Below are positions 26,920 to 35,634 of a DNA stretch of 64,000 nt, in pieces. The notes below the pieces were generated by a model. It was given only the letters and a program-made list of their open reading frames with translations. It was not told the DNA's origin and ran no database searches. A program made the position numbers and the translations under genes. The first letter of the stretch is position 1, and each line of letters opens with the position of its first letter. Source of the stretch: Streptomyces sp. DH5 (lineage in GTDB: Bacteria > Actinomycetota > Actinomycetes > Streptomycetales > Streptomycetaceae); assembly GCF_020873915.1 (NCBI RefSeq), contig NZ_JAHWGP010000031.1, positions 1 to 64,000 on the forward strand, in the 5' to 3' direction.

Positions 26920-27510
26920 ATGCCTCCCGCACCCAGTGCCACGAGTCTTCCGGGCGCCTTCACCACGCCGCGTCCCACCGCACGCCTCGCCGCCCTCGTC
27001 GCGGACATCGGGGCGACCGTCGGCCGCGGCCTGCCGCCCGACCCCACGGCCCACCTCGTCGGCGAGTGCCTCGCCCCCCACCTGGGCGCCCCCGACCTGC
27101 TCACCCCGGAGCAGTGCGAGAGCGACCCCGCACGCTACCGGCAGCACCTGCTGCACGCCGAGCACGACGGCAGCTTCTCCCTCGTCGCCCTGGTCTGGCT
27201 GCCCGGTCAGGGCACCTCCGTGCACGACCACATCGCCTGGTGCACCACCGGCGTCCACGAGGGGCGGGAGCACGAGCGCCGCTACCGGCTGCTGCCGGCC
27301 GCGGGGCCCGACAGCGGCGCACGGCTGGTCGCCACCGCCGACGTGGTCAGCGAGCGCGGCGAGGTCTGCGGCTTCGCCCCGCCGGGCGACATCCACCGGG
27401 TGTGGAACGCCGGGCCCGGCAGGGCGATATCCCTGCACGTGTACGGCGCCGACATATCCCGCTCCGGCACCAGCGTCCGCCGCGTCTACGCGCAGCCGGC
27501 CGACCGCTGA
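26920..27510 (+). CDS. Cysteine dioxygenase (type I, cupin)
   Basis: A 196-residue cupin. Iron ligands appear as HDH in GQGTSVHDHIAWCTTG and the third His in SLHVYG, with GDIHRVWN preceding it. It oxidises L-cysteine to cysteine sulfinate. The next gene overlaps its stop by one base (TGATG) and encodes a YeiH-like transporter. The pair therefore looks like cysteine degradation plus export of a sulfur product, probably under the upstream LysR. Confidence 0.83.
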   Translation: MPPAPSATSLPGAFTTPRPTARLAALVADIGATVGRGLPPDPTAHLVGECLAPHLGAPDLLTPEQCESDPARYRQHLLHAEHDGSFSLVALVWLPGQGTSVHDHIAWCTTGVHEGREHERRYRLLPAAGPDSGARLVATADVVSERGEVCGFAPPGDIHRVWNAGPGRAISLHVYGADISRSGTSVRRVYAQPADR

Positions 27511-28550
27511 TGGCGCTGCTGCGGGAACGGCCCGCCGCGGCGGCGTCCCCCGGCCGCCCGGCCCCGGCCCGCCGGCCCGGTCTCGCCCTCGCGGCGCTGG
27601 GGGTGGCCCTCGCCTGGTCCGTGCACCGGCTCCTGCCGGGCGTTCCGATGCTCACCGCCGCCGTCGTGCTCGGCGTCGTGGCCGCGCACCTGCCCCGGCT
27701 GCGGACCCTCGTGGGGACCACGGCGCGGCCGGGGCTCTCGTACGCGGGCAGGCGGCTGATGCGGGCCGGGATCGTGCTGCTCGGGCTGCGGCTCGCCTTC
27801 GACGACGTCCGCGCGCTCGGCTGGGGAACCGTCCTGATGGTCGTCGGCGTGGTGACGTGCACGCTGCTGGGCACCTGGTGGCTCGGCAGACGGCTGGGGC
27901 TGCCCGGCGACCAGCCGCTGCTGATCGCCGCCGGGTACGCGGTGTGCGGGGCGTCCGCGATCGGCGCGGTGGGCGAGGCGCGGGGCAGCGACGAACGGGA
28001 CGCGGCCACCTCGGTCGCCCTGGTCACCCTCTGCGGGACCCTCGCCATCGCCGTACTGCCCCTGCTGCAGGGTGTGCTCGGCCTTACCGACGCGGAGTTC
28101 GGCCGCTGGGCCGGGGCGAGCGTGCACGACGTCGGACAGGTGGTCGCCACCGCCCAGACCGCGGGCGGTGCGGCGCTCGGGGAGGCGGTGCTGGTCAAGC
28201 TGATGCGGGTGGCCCTGCTCGCCCCGATCGTCGCCGCGGTCGCCCTGGGCGTCCGGCGCGGACGGGGACGGGCCGCGGGGGCACCCCGGGTGCCCCTGGT
28301 ACCGCTGTTCGTCGTCGGTTTCCTGGCCGCCGTGGCGCTGCGCAGCACCGGCCTGCTGCCGCCGCCGGCCCTGGAGACGGCCCACGTGGCCCAGGAACTC
28401 CTTCTGGCCGCCGCGCTGTTCGGCCTGGGCAGCGCGGTCCACCTGCCCACCCTGGCCCGCACGGGCGGCCGCGTCGCGGCGCTCGGCCTGTGCGCGTGGG
28501 TGACCGTGGCGGGCCTGTCGTACGGGGGCGTGCTGCTGTTGTCCGGCTGA
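27510..28550 (+). CDS. YeiH/UPF0324-family putative sulfate or sulfur-oxyanion exporter
   Basis: A 346-residue polytopic protein with about ten helices. Family landmarks are GIVLLGLRLAFDDV, AAGYAVCGASAIGAV, ATSVALVTLCGTLAIAVLPLL and ASVHDVGQVVATAQ. YeiH-family members are annotated as sulfate/sulfite exporters, and location after cysteine dioxygenase strengthens that role here. The start ATG overlaps the previous TGA. Translational coupling is likely. Confidence 0.78.
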   Translation: MALLRERPAAAASPGRPAPARRPGLALAALGVALAWSVHRLLPGVPMLTAAVVLGVVAAHLPRLRTLVGTTARPGLSYAGRRLMRAGIVLLGLRLAFDDVRALGWGTVLMVVGVVTCTLLGTWWLGRRLGLPGDQPLLIAAGYAVCGASAIGAVGEARGSDERDAATSVALVTLCGTLAIAVLPLLQGVLGLTDAEFGRWAGASVHDVGQVVATAQTAGGAALGEAVLVKLMRVALLAPIVAAVALGVRRGRGRAAGAPRVPLVPLFVVGFLAAVALRSTGLLPPPALETAHVAQELLLAAALFGLGSAVHLPTLARTGGRVAALGLCAWVTVAGLSYGGVLLLSG

Positions 28551-28592
28551 ACCGGCCGCACACGTGCGCGGCTGGACCGGCCGCGCACGTGT

Positions 28593-28630
28593 CCGGCGGG
28601 CGCGGTGTCCGGGGACACCGCGCCCGCCGG
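28593..28630. terminator. 18-bp hairpin between convergent genes
   Basis: A perfect 18-bp stem (28593-28610 with 28613-28630) begins CCGGCGGGCGCGGTGTCC, with only GG between arms. It serves the exporter gene and convergent icmA. An ACCGGCCGC direct repeat precedes it. Confidence 0.8.
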
Positions 28631-28649
28631 GTGGCCGGGTGGGCAGGTG

Positions 28650-30350
28650 TCAGAAGCCGGGGGGCTCCGTGTACACGCCCCACTCGTCACGCAGGACGCC
28701 GCAGATCTCGCCGAGGGTCGCCTCCGCGCGTACGGCGTCGAGCATGGGCTCGATCATGTTGGCGCCGGAGCGCGCGGCGGCGACCATGGTGTCCAGCGCG
28801 CCGCGCACCTTCGCGTCGTCCCGCCGGCCCTTGCGCTCGCCCAGCAGCCGCACCTGCTCGCGCTCCACCTCGTGGCTGACCCGCAGGATCTCCAGGTCGC
28901 CGGTGACCGACCCGGTGTGGACGTTGACGCCCACGACCCGCTTGTCGCCCTTCTCCAGCGCCTGCTGGTAGCGGAACGCCGATTCGGCGATCTCGCCGGT
29001 GAACCAGCCGTCCTCGATGCCGCGCAGGATGCCGGAGGTGATCGGCCCGATCGGGTGCTTGCCGTCCGGGTGGGCGCGCAGGCCCCGCTCCCTGATCTGC
29101 TCGAAGATCTTCTCGGCGTCCGCCTCGATCCGGTCCGTGAGCTGCTCGACGTACCAGGAACCGCCGAGCGGGTCCGCGACGTTGCCGACGCCGGTCTCCT
29201 CCATCAGCACCTGCTGCGTGCGCAGGGCGATCTCGGCGGCCTGCTCGCTGGGCAGCGCGAGGGTCTCGTCGAGGGCGTTGGTGTGCAGCGAGTTGGTCCC
29301 GCCGAGGACGGCGGCCAGCGCCTCGACGGCGGTCCGCACCACGTTGTTGTAGGGCTGCTGCGCGGTCAGCGAGACACCGGCGGTCTGGGTGTGGAAGCGC
29401 AGCCACTGCGCCTTGTCGCTCTTCGCGCCGTACACGTCCCGCATCCAGCGCGCCCAGATCCGCCTGGCCGCGCGGAACTTGGCGATCTCCTCGAAGAAGT
29501 CGACGTGCGCGTCGAAGAAGAAGGACAGACCGGGTGCGAACACGTCCACATCGAGCCCGCGGCTGAGCCCCAGTTCCACGTAGCCGAAGCCGTCCGCGAG
29601 CGTGTACGCGAGCTCCTGCGCGGCCGTCGCGCCGGCCTCGCGGATGTGGTAGCCGGAGACGGAGAGCGGCTTGTAGGCGGGGATGCCGGCCGCGCAGTGC
29701 TCCATCAGGTCACCGATGAGGCGCAGATGCGGCTCGGGCTGGAAGAGCCACTCCTTCTGCGCGATGTACTCCTTGAAGATGTCCGTCTGCAGCGTGCCGT
29801 TGAGCACGCCCGGGTCGACGCCCTGCCGCTCGGCGGCGACGAGGTACATGCAGAAGACGGGCACGGCGGGCCCGCTGATCGTCATGGAGGTCGTCACGTC
29901 CCCGAGCGGGATGTCCTTGAACAGGACCTCCATGTCGGCCGCGGAGTCGATCGCCACCCCGCAGTGACCGACCTCGCCGAGGGAGCGCGGGTCGTCGGAG
30001 TCGCGGCCCATGAGCGTCGGCATGTCGAAGGCGACGGAGAGCCCGCCCCCGCCGTTGCCCAGGATCTTCTTGTACCGGTCGTTGGTCTGCTCGGCGTTCC
30101 CGAACCCGGCGAACTGCCGGATGGTCCACGTCCGCCCCCGGTAGCCGGTCGGGTACAGGCCGCGGGTGAAGGGATACTCCCCCGGCCAGCCGATCCGCTC
30201 GAACCCGTCGTAGGTGTCCCCGGCCCGGGGCCCGTACACCGGCTCCACGGGATCGCCGGAGAGCGTGGTGAAATCCGCGTCGCGCTTGCGTGCGGCGTCG
30301 TACCGGGCCTGCCAGCGTCGGCGGCCCTCGTCGATGGCGTCAGCGTCCAT
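28650..30350 (-). CDS. icmA: Isobutyryl-CoA mutase large subunit
   Basis: A 566-residue adenosylcobalamin-dependent acyl-CoA mutase, substrate-binding subunit. The active-site positions discriminate it from methylmalonyl-CoA mutase. Phe80 (RQFAGF) replaces Tyr, and Gln198 (YIAQKE) replaces the carboxylate-binding Arg, the IcmA signature. It converts isobutyryl-CoA and n-butyryl-CoA, linking valine catabolism and polyketide precursors. There is no B12-binding domain, so it needs a separate small subunit not in this window. Its chaperone MeaB and a cobalamin adenosyltransferase are nearby. A 22-bp palindrome overlies the promoter. Confidence 0.93.
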   Translation of the reverse strand: MDADAIDEGRRRWQARYDAARKRDADFTTLSGDPVEPVYGPRAGDTYDGFERIGWPGEYPFTRGLYPTGYRGRTWTIRQFAGFGNAEQTNDRYKKILGNGGGGLSVAFDMPTLMGRDSDDPRSLGEVGHCGVAIDSAADMEVLFKDIPLGDVTTSMTISGPAVPVFCMYLVAAERQGVDPGVLNGTLQTDIFKEYIAQKEWLFQPEPHLRLIGDLMEHCAAGIPAYKPLSVSGYHIREAGATAAQELAYTLADGFGYVELGLSRGLDVDVFAPGLSFFFDAHVDFFEEIAKFRAARRIWARWMRDVYGAKSDKAQWLRFHTQTAGVSLTAQQPYNNVVRTAVEALAAVLGGTNSLHTNALDETLALPSEQAAEIALRTQQVLMEETGVGNVADPLGGSWYVEQLTDRIEADAEKIFEQIRERGLRAHPDGKHPIGPITSGILRGIEDGWFTGEIAESAFRYQQALEKGDKRVVGVNVHTGSVTGDLEILRVSHEVEREQVRLLGERKGRRDDAKVRGALDTMVAAARSGANMIEPMLDAVRAEATLGEICGVLRDEWGVYTEPPGF

Positions 30351-30359
30351 ACCCCCGAA

Positions 30360-30381
30360 TTTACTAGGACGTCCAAGTAAA
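30360..30381. promoter_or_regulatory. Operator-like palindrome upstream of icmA
   Basis: Arms TTTACT (30360-30365) and AGTAAA (30376-30381) surround the central palindrome GGACGTCC, with a single mismatched A/A pair. It ends 10 bp before the icmA start, so a bound repressor would block initiation. A TetR/GntR-type acyl-CoA regulator is plausible. Confidence 0.65.
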
Positions 30382-30439
30382 TGTCGACGGCACCCCGCCG
30401 CACACTGCTCCGTACGGCGGTGACCTGGAAGAACGAACG

Positions 30440-30778
30440 CTATGCCTTGGCGACCGCGGGGGCCTCGTCCGCGAGCTTGCCCTCGAGCTCGCGGCTGATC
30501 CTGCGCTCCACGAAGAACGCGGCCGTGGGCACCGTGCCGGCCAGCAGCACCCAGAGCTGCTTCTTCACCGGCCACTTCAGCTTCGAGCCGAGATCGAAGG
30601 CGAAGATCAGGTAGACCACGTAGAGCCAGCCGTGCGCGATGCTGACCACCTGCGTGAAGTCGGCCGCGCCACCCATGTCGAGCACGTACTTGCCGATCAT
30701 GCCGAAGGTCAGCGCGACGAGGAGGACACCGGTGACGTAGGCCATGACCCGGTAGCGGGTGAACACGCTCTTCTTCAT
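30440..30778 (-). CDS. DUF3817 membrane protein (copy 1)
   Basis: A 112-residue integral membrane protein with three predicted helices (YRVMAYVTGVLLVALTFGMIG, VVSIAHGWLYVVYLIFAFDL, QLWVLLAGTVPTAAFFVERR). HGWLYVVYLIFAFDL and the ERRI...E tail mark the DUF3817 family. A paralogue lies at 32432-32776. It is divergent from the membrane protein gene at 30945. Function unknown. Confidence 0.82.
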   Translation of the reverse strand: MKKSVFTRYRVMAYVTGVLLVALTFGMIGKYVLDMGGAADFTQVVSIAHGWLYVVYLIFAFDLGSKLKWPVKKQLWVLLAGTVPTAAFFVERRISRELEGKLADEAPAVAKA

Positions 30779-30944
30779 GGCGTCGAGCCTAACCGGCCGC
30801 CCCCCTGGAACCGGGGCCGGGTCGCGTGCCCCGTGTCACCCCGGTGAGGCACGGACGCGCTCGCGGCCCCGGCCGTACGGACGACTCACGCCCCGCCCCC
30901 GCCCCCACTGCCCTGGCGCCGGCACGTCGGATGTTCGGGGAGGG

Positions 30945-31463
30945 GTGCGGGATGGACGGGACGCGCACGACCGGACCGCCGGGCGGCCGGGCGGGGGCGC
31001 GGGGGCACTCCCGTTCGGGGCGGGAGCACTGCTGCTGCTCGCGGGAGGCGGCGTGACCGCCGTCGGGGCCGGGGCACCAGGGCTGGGGACGCGGACCTTC
31101 ACCCGGATCTCCCGCCACGAGACGCGCACCGCCAAGGCCGGCAGCGTGTGGCACTGCTCCGGCAGCACCGCCGCGCGGATCGAGGCGGCCGCGGAGGAGC
31201 AGCGGCGGGCCAGGGCGGACGCGCCGCGCGGGCGGTACCCGGACATCGCCTCCCGGAAGCCCTCCCGGCGCACCTTCGTCGGCCACGACGGCCGGCAGCA
31301 TCCCGCCACGGTCACCGTGACCCGCGTCGGACCACGGTGGAGCGCCCACGCGCCGGGCGTGGTGGGCACGGGCGTCGCGCTGCCGGCGGCGGGAGCCGGG
31401 GTGGTGGCGGCGGGCGTCGTCCGTGTGCGGACCGCAGGCCGGCGGCCGGACCGACTCCGTTGA
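30945..31463 (+). CDS. Hypothetical two-helix membrane protein
   Basis: About 172 residues. Helix 1 lies at about 20-45 (GAGALLLLAGGGVTAVGAG) and helix 2 at about 142-162 (VVGTGVALPAAGAGVVAAGV). Between them is a polar domain with ETRTAKAGSVWHCSGS and GRYPDIASRKPSRRTFVGHDG, which resembles Streptomyces Rv1733c/DUF3592-like loops. GTG 30945 has GGGGAGG directly upstream. The family is not securely recognised. Confidence 0.6.
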   Translation: MRDGRDAHDRTAGRPGGGAGALPFGAGALLLLAGGGVTAVGAGAPGLGTRTFTRISRHETRTAKAGSVWHCSGSTAARIEAAAEEQRRARADAPRGRYPDIASRKPSRRTFVGHDGRQHPATVTVTRVGPRWSAHAPGVVGTGVALPAAGAGVVAAGVVRVRTAGRRPDRLR

Positions 31464-31512
31464 CGGGCGTGCGGTGCCCGGCCGGGGGCACGGTCACCGC
31501 CCGGGCCGGCGG

Positions 31513-32022
31513 TCAGCCCTCCTCGAAGTCCCCCGCCGCCACCCGCAGCGGCCGCAGGATGGCGAAGAGCTCGCCGCACTCCTCGGCGTCGTAGGCGCTC
31601 AGGCCGAAGTCCATCGCCATCAGGTCGCGGGTGGCGGACTCGACCACCTCGCGGCCCTTGTCCGTGATGGTGGCGAGGGTGCCGCGGCCGTCGTTGGGGT
31701 TGGGGCGCTTGGCGACCAGACCCGACCTCACCAGCCGGTCCACGGTGTTCGTCACCGACGTGGGGTGCACCATGAGCCGCTCGCCGATCTTCGACATCGG
31801 CAGTTCGCCCGACTTGGAGAAGGTCAGCAGCACCAGCGCCTCGTACCGCGCGAACGTGAGCCCGTACGGCTTGACGACCGCGTCGACCTCGGCCAGCAGG
31901 ATCTGGTGCGCGCGCATGACGGAGGTGATCGCGGCCATCGACGGCACGCTTCCCCAGCGCTGCTTCCAGAGCTCGTCGGCGCGGGCGATGGGATCGAACG
32001 AGAGACTGAGCGGCTTCGGCAC
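31513..32022 (-). CDS. MarR-family transcriptional regulator
   Basis: A 169-residue protein with the MarR winged helix (PMSKIGERLMVHPTSVTNTV then DRLVRSGLVAKRPNPNDGRG), wing motif RPNPNDGR and flanking dimerisation helices. The start is GTG 32022, with TAGGGT 7 bp upstream on the minus strand, again suggesting a leaderless mRNA. Target genes cannot be read. Confidence 0.85.
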   Translation of the reverse strand: MPKPLSLSFDPIARADELWKQRWGSVPSMAAITSVMRAHQILLAEVDAVVKPYGLTFARYEALVLLTFSKSGELPMSKIGERLMVHPTSVTNTVDRLVRSGLVAKRPNPNDGRGTLATITDKGREVVESATRDLMAMDFGLSAYDAEECGELFAILRPLRVAAGDFEEG

Positions 32023-32135
32023 GGCTCAGACCCTACCGGCCGGTCATATGCCGGTCAGCCCTGTCTCACACATCGGTCCGCGCGGCCGCGGGCGGACGGT
32101 TCCGGTCCGTTCCGCGGGCCGCACGGCGGCGGGCG

Positions 32136-32435
32136 TCAGCGGTCGCCCGCCAGGTGACGCTCGACCGTCTCCACCTTCGAGGTGAGGCCGTCCGTCACGC
32201 CCGGGCGGATGTCCGCCTTGAGGACGACGGACACGCGCGGGGCGCGTGCCTCCACGGCGGCCACGGCACGCCTGACCACGTCCATGACCTCGTCCCACTC
32301 GCCTTCCAGCGAGGTGAACATGGCGTCGGTGCGGTGGGGCAGTCCGGACTCGCGGACCACGCGCACGGCGTCGGCGACGTACTCCCCCACGTCCTCGCCG
32401 ACGCCGAGCGGGGTCACCGAGAAGGCGACGATCAC
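32136..32435 (-). CDS. MTH1187/UPF0045-type small protein
   Basis: A 99-residue protein starting [20 protein letters not shown], typical of the MTH1187 (UPF0045) family whose tetramers bind thiamine-like ligands. GTG 32435 overlaps the DUF3817 stop (GTGA), so both are translated together. Function unproven. Confidence 0.82.
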   Translation of the reverse strand: MIVAFSVTPLGVGEDVGEYVADAVRVVRESGLPHRTDAMFTSLEGEWDEVMDVVRRAVAAVEARAPRVSVVLKADIRPGVTDGLTSKVETVERHLAGDR

Positions 32436-32776
32436 GCGTTCACGACCCCCTCGGTGCGGGCGCGGGAGGCGATCACCGCGTCCTCGGCCTCGCGCTTGAG
32501 CCGGCGCTCGGCGAAGAAGCCGCCGGCGGGCAGGACCGACATCGCGAAGTAGAAGACGGCGGTCTTCAGCGGCCACTTGGCGCGGTTCCAGGCGTCGGCC
32601 CAGAAGAGCACGTAGAGGACGAAGAGGAAGCCGTGGACCGCGCCCATCACCGGGACGGCGTTGAAGTCGGTGGTCCGCTTCAGGACCGAGCAGACGAGCA
32701 GCAGCAGGAAGGAGATCGCTTCGGGGCCCGAGACCAGGCGGAGGCGGCGGAGGGCGGAGGCGGTCTTGATGTCCAC
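32432..32776 (-). CDS. DUF3817 membrane protein (copy 2)
   Basis: A 114-residue paralogue of the protein at 30440-30778. It shares the [17 protein letters not shown] helix, the [16 protein letters not shown] helix and the [12 protein letters not shown] tail. Three membrane segments are predicted. It is co-translated with the MTH1187-like gene and divergent from the AIM24 operon. Confidence 0.82.
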   Translation of the reverse strand: MDIKTASALRRLRLVSGPEAISFLLLLVCSVLKRTTDFNAVPVMGAVHGFLFVLYVLFWADAWNRAKWPLKTAVFYFAMSVLPAGGFFAERRLKREAEDAVIASRARTEGVVNA

Positions 32777-32963
32777 GGGTCACCTTCGGTGGGAGAGACG
32801 TCGGCGTCGACGGTCGGACGGCTTGTGAACACACGCACAAGCGCGTCCATTGTGGCAAACCCCGTACGTGATCGAGGGAGCGGGTCCTCAGGGGGCGGAT
32901 CAGGGGACGACTCGGGCCACGGGATCTGTCGGTCGGGGCAAAGGGGCGGCTACCGTCGCAACC

Positions 32964-33602
32964 GTGGCGATGTTCCGACTTCAGAGCAGCAAGGTGCTCG
33001 CCGTCGACATGACCGGGGACGCCGTGAAGGCGAAGAACGGCTCCATGGTCGCGTACGACGGCGAGATGGCCTTCAAGAAGCTCAGCGGTGGCGGTGAGGG
33101 CCTGCGGGGCATGGTGACCCGCAGGCTCACGGGCGAGCAGATGACACTGATGGAGGTGAAGGGGCACGGGACCTGCTTCTTCGCGGACCGTGCCTCCGAG
33201 ATCAACCTCGTGGGGCTGCGGGGCGACACGCTGTACGTGGAGTCCAGCAATCTGCTGGCGACGGACGGCGGGCTGCGCACCGGGACCACGTTCACGGGCC
33301 TGCGCGGCGCCTCTCAGGGCAACGGACTGTTCACGACCACGATCGAGGGGCACGGCCAGGCGGCGCTCCTGTCGGACGGGCCGGCCGCGCTGCTGCGGGT
33401 CAGCCCGCAGTACCCGCTGACCGTCGACCCGGGCGCCTACGTGGCCCACCAGGGGGACCTGCGGCAGTCCTTCCAGTCGGGTGTGACCTTCCGCACGCTG
33501 ATGGGAGAGGGCGGCGGCGAGGCCTTCCAGATCCGGTTCGAGGGCGACGGGGTGGTCTACGTCCAGCCCAGTGAGCGCAACACGATCGCGGGGGACGTGT
33601 GA
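32964..33602 (+). CDS. AIM24-family protein 1
   Basis: A 212-residue beta-rich protein of the AIM24 (TIGR00266-like) family. It has [25 protein letters not shown], the [13 protein letters not shown] core and [21 protein letters not shown] 32964 is preferred because TACCGT lies 7 bp upstream (leaderless). ATG 32970 is the alternative. First of three consecutive AIM24 genes. Function unknown in bacteria. Confidence 0.8.
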   Translation: MAMFRLQSSKVLAVDMTGDAVKAKNGSMVAYDGEMAFKKLSGGGEGLRGMVTRRLTGEQMTLMEVKGHGTCFFADRASEINLVGLRGDTLYVESSNLLATDGGLRTGTTFTGLRGASQGNGLFTTTIEGHGQAALLSDGPAALLRVSPQYPLTVDPGAYVAHQGDLRQSFQSGVTFRTLMGEGGGEAFQIRFEGDGVVYVQPSERNTIAGDV

Positions 33603-33603
33603 G

Positions 33604-34254
33604 ATGGGCTTCAGGGAGATCAACTCCAAGATGATCGAGGCGACCGTGGCGCCCGGCCAGCGGCTGTTCAGTCAGCGTGGCGCGATGCTCGCGTACAAGG
33701 GGGAGGTCGGCTTCACCCCGAACCTGCGCGGCGGCCGGGGCGGGGTGATGTCGATGATCGGGCGGCGGGTCGCCAATGAGGACACGCCCCTGATGACCGT
33801 CGAGGGCAGCGGCACCGTGCTGTTCGGGCACGGCGGTCACCACATCCAGGTGATCGACCTCTCCGGGGACACGCTGTACGTCGAGGCCGACCGGCTGCTC
33901 GCCTTCGAGGGCACGCTGGAGCAGGGCACGGTGTTCCTCGGATCCCAGGGCGGGGTGATGGGCGTGGTCCGGGGCCAGGTCTCCGGGCAGGGGCTGTTCA
34001 CCACCACGCTCAAGGGGCACGGCTCGGTCGCCGTGATGGCGCACGGAGGGGTGATCGAGATCCCGATCACCCCGCAGCGGCCGGTCCGGGTCGACCCGGG
34101 GGCCTACGTCGCCCACCACGGCGACGTGCGCAACAGGCTGTCCACCGCCCTCGGCTGGCGGGACATGGTGGGCCGCGGCTCCGGGGAGGCCTTCCAGCTG
34201 GAGCTGAGCGGCAGCGGTGCCGTGTACGTCCAGGCGTCGGAGGAAAAGCTGTGA
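33604..34254 (+). CDS. AIM24-family protein 2
   Basis: A 216-residue paralogue. [50 protein letters not shown] and [13 protein letters not shown] align with protein 1. ATG 33604 follows the previous stop by one base, with GGGGGA 9 bp upstream. It overlaps the third copy by 4 bp (GTGA). Confidence 0.82.
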   Translation: MGFREINSKMIEATVAPGQRLFSQRGAMLAYKGEVGFTPNLRGGRGGVMSMIGRRVANEDTPLMTVEGSGTVLFGHGGHHIQVIDLSGDTLYVEADRLLAFEGTLEQGTVFLGSQGGVMGVVRGQVSGQGLFTTTLKGHGSVAVMAHGGVIEIPITPQRPVRVDPGAYVAHHGDVRNRLSTALGWRDMVGRGSGEAFQLELSGSGAVYVQASEEKL

Positions 34255-35039
34255 GCATGTACGGAACGCCGGGCGCCGGGCCCGTGGTCCACGACCCGAC
34301 GACGCTGCCGGCCGACGACAACGTCGACCCCTACACCTTCTGCGTGGAGCTCAAGGGCACCCAGTGGTTCATGCAGAAGGGGAAGATGATCGCCTACTAC
34401 GGTTCGATCGAGTTCGACGGCATCGGGCACGGGCGACTCGACCGACTTGTCCGTACGGCGTTCCATTCGCCTCTGCACGCGAGCGACTGGGTCGTGGCGG
34501 AGGGCTCCGGCAAGATGCTCCTCGCCGACCGGGCCTTCGATGTGAACGCGTACGACCTCGAGGAGGGCAACCTGACCATTCGCTCGGGCAACTTGCTGGC
34601 TTTTCAGCCAAGTCTCTCGCTGAAGCAGTCGATCGTGCCGGGTTTTCTGACACTGATCGGAACCGGAAAGTTCGTGGCCGCCTCCAACGGTCCGGTGGTG
34701 TTCATGGAACCTCCGATCCGGGTGGACCCGCAGGCGCTGGTCGGCTGGGCGGACTGCCCGTCCCCGTGCCATCACTACGACCACGGGTACATGACCGGCG
34801 TGATGGGCGGCCTACGCGCGATGACCGGCCTGGGCGGGGCTTCCGGCGAGGAGCACCAGTTCGAGTTCGTCGGGGCGGGCACGGTACTGCTCCAGTCGTC
34901 CGAGGCGCTGATGGAGGAGCAGGCCACGGGGGTGCCTCCGCACGAGCCGGGAGTACCCGGGGGCGGGCAGGGGCAGCCAGGGGGCGCACCGCGCCTTCCC
35001 GGACAACTGGGGGACCTCCAGCGCCGCTTCGGACTGTGA
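34251..35039 (+). CDS. AIM24-family protein 3, with Pro/Gly-rich tail
   Basis: A 262-residue paralogue with QKGKMIAYYGSIEFDG, GSGKMLLADRAFDVN and RVDPQALVGW. It adds a CPSPCHHYDHGY insert (possible metal-binding Cys/His cluster, about residues 169-180) and a Pro/Gly/Gln-rich C-terminus (about 228-255). Codons at 34560-34690 are noticeably AT-richer than neighbours. GTG 34251 overlaps protein 2. Confidence 0.8.
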   Translation: MSMYGTPGAGPVVHDPTTLPADDNVDPYTFCVELKGTQWFMQKGKMIAYYGSIEFDGIGHGRLDRLVRTAFHSPLHASDWVVAEGSGKMLLADRAFDVNAYDLEEGNLTIRSGNLLAFQPSLSLKQSIVPGFLTLIGTGKFVAASNGPVVFMEPPIRVDPQALVGWADCPSPCHHYDHGYMTGVMGGLRAMTGLGGASGEEHQFEFVGAGTVLLQSSEALMEEQATGVPPHEPGVPGGGQGQPGGAPRLPGQLGDLQRRFGL

Positions 35040-35136
35040 GCGGTAATGTGCGGGGTGTGACATCGAACGCCTGCACGCGGTGTCACGCGAAAGCCTCATT
35101 AGTTCGCCTTTCAACTTCCTTAGGTAGACTTCATTC

Positions 35137-35613
35137 ATGGAGACCGAGACGGCCACCCGCTGGCTGACCAATGCGGAGCAGTGCGCCTGGCGCACCCACC
35201 TGGAGGTCAACAAGCTGCTGACGTACCAGCTCGAGAAGGATCTGCAGCCGTTCGGCCTGACGATGAACGACTACGAGATCCTGGTGAACCTGTCCGAGGC
35301 GGAGGACCGGCGGATGCGGATGAGCGACCTCGCCTCCGCCACCATGCAGTCCAAGAGCCGGCTGTCGCACCAGATCACCCGCATGGAGAACGCGGACCTG
35401 GTCCGGCGGGAGAACTGCGAGTCCGACCGCCGGGGTCTGTACGCGGTCCTCACCGAGCACGGCCTGGGGACCATGCAGAAGGTCGCCCCGCACCACGTGG
35501 CGTCCGTGCGCAGACACTTCATCGACCTGCTCGCCCCCGAGGCACTCACCGAGCTCGACAAGGCCCTCAAGCCCATCGCCGAGCACCTGCGGGGGCAGCG
35601 GGGGCGCCCCTGA
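35137..35613 (+). CDS. MarR-family transcriptional regulator
   Basis: A 158-residue MarR protein with winged helix RMRMSDLASATMQSKSRLSH and wing RRENCESDRRG. TAGACT (35125-35130) lies 6 bp before ATG 35137, suggesting leaderless expression. AGTT-N8-AACT half-sites (35101-35116) in the promoter suggest autoregulation. Ligand unknown. Confidence 0.85.
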   Translation: METETATRWLTNAEQCAWRTHLEVNKLLTYQLEKDLQPFGLTMNDYEILVNLSEAEDRRMRMSDLASATMQSKSRLSHQITRMENADLVRRENCESDRRGLYAVLTEHGLGTMQKVAPHHVASVRRHFIDLLAPEALTELDKALKPIAEHLRGQRGRP

Positions 35614-35634
35614 CGCCCCCGCTGCCCTTCGGCC

